Positions 28,808-31,347 of a stretch of DNA of 31,347 nucleotides are shown one piece after another (position 1 is the stretch's first letter; each line of letters begins with the position of its first letter). Under the pieces are notes generated by a model. That model saw only the letters and a program-made list of their open reading frames with translations. It searched no databases and was not told the DNA's origin. A program made the position numbers and the translations under genes. This DNA comes from DATKSS01 sp049582065. Its GTDB lineage: Bacteria > Chloroflexota > Dormibacteria > Dormibacterales > Dormibacteraceae. Where the stretch lies: positions 1-31,347 of the forward strand of contig JBAUTF010000014.1 of NCBI GenBank assembly GCA_049582065.1, written 5' to 3'.

Positions 28808-31330
28808 ATGAAGGCGGTGGTGATGGCCGGAGGTGAAGGCTCGCGCCTGCGCCCGCTTACGAGCCGTCAGCCGAAGCCGCTGGTGCCGGTCGCGGGCCGG
28901 CCGATCATGGAGCACATCCTTCTGCACCTGCGCCGCCACCAGATGCGCGACGTGGTCGCCACGGTGCAGTACCTGGGCGCCTCGATCCGCAACTATTTCG
29001 GCGACGGATCGGAGCAGGGGGTGTCGCTGACCTACTCCGTCGAAGACTCGCCGCTCGGCACCGCCGGCTCGGTCATGCTGGCGCGCCCGTACCTCTCCGA
29101 GCCGTTCGTGGTCATCTCCGGCGATTCGCTGACCGACATCGACCTCGCCGCGGCGGCGCGGTTCCACCGCGAGCGCAAGGCAATCGCCACGATCGTGCTC
29201 AAACCGGTCCCGAACCCGCTCGAGTACGGGGTCGTCGTCATCGACGAGGGCGGCGCGGTGCAGCGCTTCATCGAGAAGCCGAGCTGGGGCGAGGTGATCT
29301 CGGACCTCGCCAACACCGGCATCTACGTCCTCGACCCCGCGGTCTTCAACTTCTTCCGAGCGGGCGATGTGACCGACTGGTCCGGTGACGTCTTTCCCAA
29401 GCTGCTCAAGGAGGGGGAGAGGGTCTTCGGCTGGGTCGCGGACGGCTACTGGGAGGACGTCGGCAGCCACAGCGCCTACATCAAGGCGAACTTCGACTGC
29501 CTCGAGGGTCGGGTCAAGGTCCAGATGCCCGGCATCCGCGTCGGCGACTCGACGTGGATCCACGAGGATGCAGAAGTGTCACCGGGGGCCCGCATTGACG
29601 GGCCGGCGCTCATCTGCGCCGGCGCCAAGGTGCGCGTGGGCGCGTGGGTCAACGGGCCGTGTGTGGTCGGGCCGTACACGACGATCGACTCCGGCGTGAA
29701 GATCTCCAACTCCATCACGTGGGACCACACTTACATCGGCCTCAACTCGCGCCTTCGCGGTGCGGTCGTTTGTCGCTCGGTCACCATCAAGAACGGATGC
29801 CTCCTCGAAGAGGGCAGCGTGATCGGCAGCGACGTCGTGATCGGCGCCGGGTCCACGGTCAACCCCAACGTCCGCATCTGGCCCAACAAGGAGGTGGAGC
29901 CCGGCGCGGTCGTCCACGAGTCGATCATCTGGGCCGGCTCCTGGAAGCGGGGCCTGTTCAGCTCATACGGGCTGAACGGTCTGATCAACGTCGAGTTCAC
30001 GCCTGAGTTCGCGTCACGCCTGGGCGCGGCGATCGGCGCCCTTACGCCAAAGGGAACCGAGATCGGTTTCTCGCGCGACTACACACGCTCGGCGCGCATG
30101 ATCGGCCGCGCGCTGATGTCCGGCATGATCTCGTCGGGCACGAACGTGATCGACCTGTCGGTGCTGCCTCTGCCGGTCGGTCGCTACTGGGCGCGCCATA
30201 ACCATGTGTCGGCCGTGCACGTGCAGACATCGCCGGTGGACCCGCGCTCGGCGGACATCCGCATCTTCGACGACCTCGGCCTGGAGATCGACAAACGTAG
30301 CGAGCGGCGGCTCGAGGGGCTCTTCTTCCGCGAGGATATCCGGCGCGTCTCGCATTACGAGATGGGCCGCATCACCCGCCGCGACGGGCAGACCGAGCGG
30401 TACGTGGAGGACCTCTTGTCGAAGCTCGACCTCGAGGCGCTGCGCGGCGCCTCGTTCAAGGTCCTGATCGACTACAACAACGGCGCCGCGGCGATGGTGC
30501 TGCCGCGCGTGCTCCAGGAGATGAACTGCACGGTCATCCCGCTCAACGCGTCACCCGCCGAGATCATCGTCGAGCAGGACGAGGGGACCTTTCGCGATCA
30601 CCTCAGCGAGATGGGCGTCATCGTGGCGGCCGTCAAGGCCAAGCTCGGCGTGTTCATCGACACGCCGGGAGAGCGCTGTTTTCTGGTCGACGAAACCGGG
30701 ACCGTCCTCGACCACCAGGCCGCATTCGCCGTGCTCGCGCAGCTGGCGCTTGCGAGCCGGCCTGGCATGGTGCTCGGCCCCGCGTCGGCGTCGCTCGGTT
30801 TTTCGATGATCGCCGACAGCCAGCGGAGCAGATTCGTGCCGACCAAGATCACTCCGGGGGCGGTGCTTCGCGCGGCTCAGCATGCCGACACGGTCCTTGC
30901 CTCGGACGGCGCCGGCGGTTACTGCTGGCCCGACTTCGCGGTGTCGTTCGACGCCGTTTTCACGACGGCCCGTGTGCTCGAGCTCCTGGCCAAGACAGGC
31001 GGCTCGCTCAGCGCCCTGCGCTCGCGCATCCCACCCGTGGCGCACCGCACCGCCGTCGAGTTCTGCCCGTGGGAGGTCAAGGGTAGGGTGATGCGGACCA
31101 TGATGGAAAAGCACCTCAAGGACCGCGTCGATCTCACCGACGGGGTCAAAGTGTTCGTGGATGGCGGATGGGTGCTGGTGGTGCCGGACGCGGACCGGCC
31201 CGAGTACCACATCATCGCGTCCACCCTCGACCAGGCCCAGTCGGACCGCCTGGTCGAGGAGTACTCGCTTCTGGTGCGCTCGGTGGTCTCGGAGGCGGCG
31301 CCACAGGCCGAGGCGGTGGTGGAGACCTAG
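28808..31330 (+). CDS. Sugar-1-phosphate nucleotidyltransferase fused to a degenerate phosphomannomutase domain
   Basis: An 840-residue three-part protein. Residues 1 to about 235 are a nucleotidyltransferase (MAGGEGSRLRPLT at 6-18, metal-site Asp106 in SGDSLTD, EKPSW and WEDVGS), typical of mannose-1-phosphate guanylyl- or glucose-1-phosphate transferases. About 240-375 are hexapeptide repeats of a left-handed beta-helix. About 380-835 have the phosphohexomutase layout (LFSSYGLNGLIN, FSRDYTRSARMIGRAL). However, the phosphoserine motif TASHNP is replaced by TSPVDPR at 474-480, and the Mg-binding DGDGDR loop by FIDTPGERC near 616-624. The mutase part is therefore probably inactive and regulatory or structural. 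ATG 28808 starts the Rossmann strand; ATG 28790 is less likely. The sugar and nucleotide are not determined by sequence. Confidence 0.9.
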   Translation: MKAVVMAGGEGSRLRPLTSRQPKPLVPVAGRPIMEHILLHLRRHQMRDVVATVQYLGASIRNYFGDGSEQGVSLTYSVEDSPLGTAGSVMLARPYLSEPFVVISGDSLTDIDLAAAARFHRERKAIATIVLKPVPNPLEYGVVVIDEGGAVQRFIEKPSWGEVISDLANTGIYVLDPAVFNFFRAGDVTDWSGDVFPKLLKEGERVFGWVADGYWEDVGSHSAYIKANFDCLEGRVKVQMPGIRVGDSTWIHEDAEVSPGARIDGPALICAGAKVRVGAWVNGPCVVGPYTTIDSGVKISNSITWDHTYIGLNSRLRGAVVCRSVTIKNGCLLEEGSVIGSDVVIGAGSTVNPNVRIWPNKEVEPGAVVHESIIWAGSWKRGLFSSYGLNGLINVEFTPEFASRLGAAIGALTPKGTEIGFSRDYTRSARMIGRALMSGMISSGTNVIDLSVLPLPVGRYWARHNHVSAVHVQTSPVDPRSADIRIFDDLGLEIDKRSERRLEGLFFREDIRRVSHYEMGRITRRDGQTERYVEDLLSKLDLEALRGASFKVLIDYNNGAAAMVLPRVLQEMNCTVIPLNASPAEIIVEQDEGTFRDHLSEMGVIVAAVKAKLGVFIDTPGERCFLVDETGTVLDHQAAFAVLAQLALASRPGMVLGPASASLGFSMIADSQRSRFVPTKITPGAVLRAAQHADTVLASDGAGGYCWPDFAVSFDAVFTTARVLELLAKTGGSLSALRSRIPPVAHRTAVEFCPWEVKGRVMRTMMEKHLKDRVDLTDGVKVFVDGGWVLVVPDADRPEYHIIASTLDQAQSDRLVEEYSLLVRSVVSEAAPQAEAVVET

Positions 31331-31347
31331 CGCCGCGGCGGAGAACC

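Overview
This is a gene-dense, GC-rich bacterial window of about 31 kb. Four things suggest a Gram-positive-side (Terrabacteria) soil-type lineage such as Chloroflexota, Candidatus Dormibacterota or Actinomycetota: the GC-rich codon use, the ImuA/ImuB/DnaE2 mutasome, a CGAAC-N4-GTTCG type LexA operator, and several start codons placed 6-10 nt after a TANNNT -10 box (leaderless-type genes). This placement is inferred from gene content only; no rRNA or tRNA gene is present to confirm it.

Layout. (1) 1-9183: a partial gene of unknown function (minus strand), divergent from a MoeB/ThiF-type E1 enzyme; a rod-like inverted-repeat element with no gene; larE; glpK; then a bPH-like membrane protein, a GT39 (PMT) protein mannosyltransferase and a second polytopic GT-C-like membrane protein in tight order; then a DUF1003 protein on the minus strand. 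(2) 9274-16666: a DNA-damage mutagenesis locus on the minus strand (imuA-imuB-DUF6504 and dnaE2). A textbook LexA box sits inside the spacer of the imuA promoter. The locus is split by a ClpX-type zinc finger protein, an unknown 132-residue protein behind a riboswitch-like leader, and a protein with two copies of a PD-(D/E)XK-like fold. (3) 16700-17622: about 0.9 kb with no long gene. It holds a tandem duplication of a complete transcription unit (promoter, 150-250 nt leader, perfect Shine-Dalgarno, 21- or 22-codon Lys/Ala peptide gene, hairpin), followed by a cluster of hairpin repeats. (4) 17723-26482: a plus-strand run of seven genes with 4-8 nt overlaps or very short gaps: two alpha/beta hydrolases, a small charged protein, an IMPase-family phosphatase, a GT4 glycosyltransferase, a GH57 enzyme broken by one in-frame TGA, and a giant GH57-GT5 (glycogen synthase) fusion. 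(5) 26724-31330: alpha-glucan phosphorylase (minus) divergent from a sugar-nucleotide pyrophosphorylase / left-handed beta-helix / degenerate phosphomannomutase fusion.

How the genes fit together. Regions 4 and 5 look like a glycogen or maltodextrin cluster: synthesis by the GT5 domain, trimming or rearrangement by GH57 domains, phosphorolysis by GlgP, and sugar-nucleotide supply from the last gene. Region 2 is SOS-inducible error-prone lesion bypass. The most novel material is region 3 (duplicated Lys/Ala micro-peptide units with long conserved leaders), with the orphan leader at 12815-12905 and the rod-like element at 1818-1920 as further candidates for uncharacterised RNA elements.
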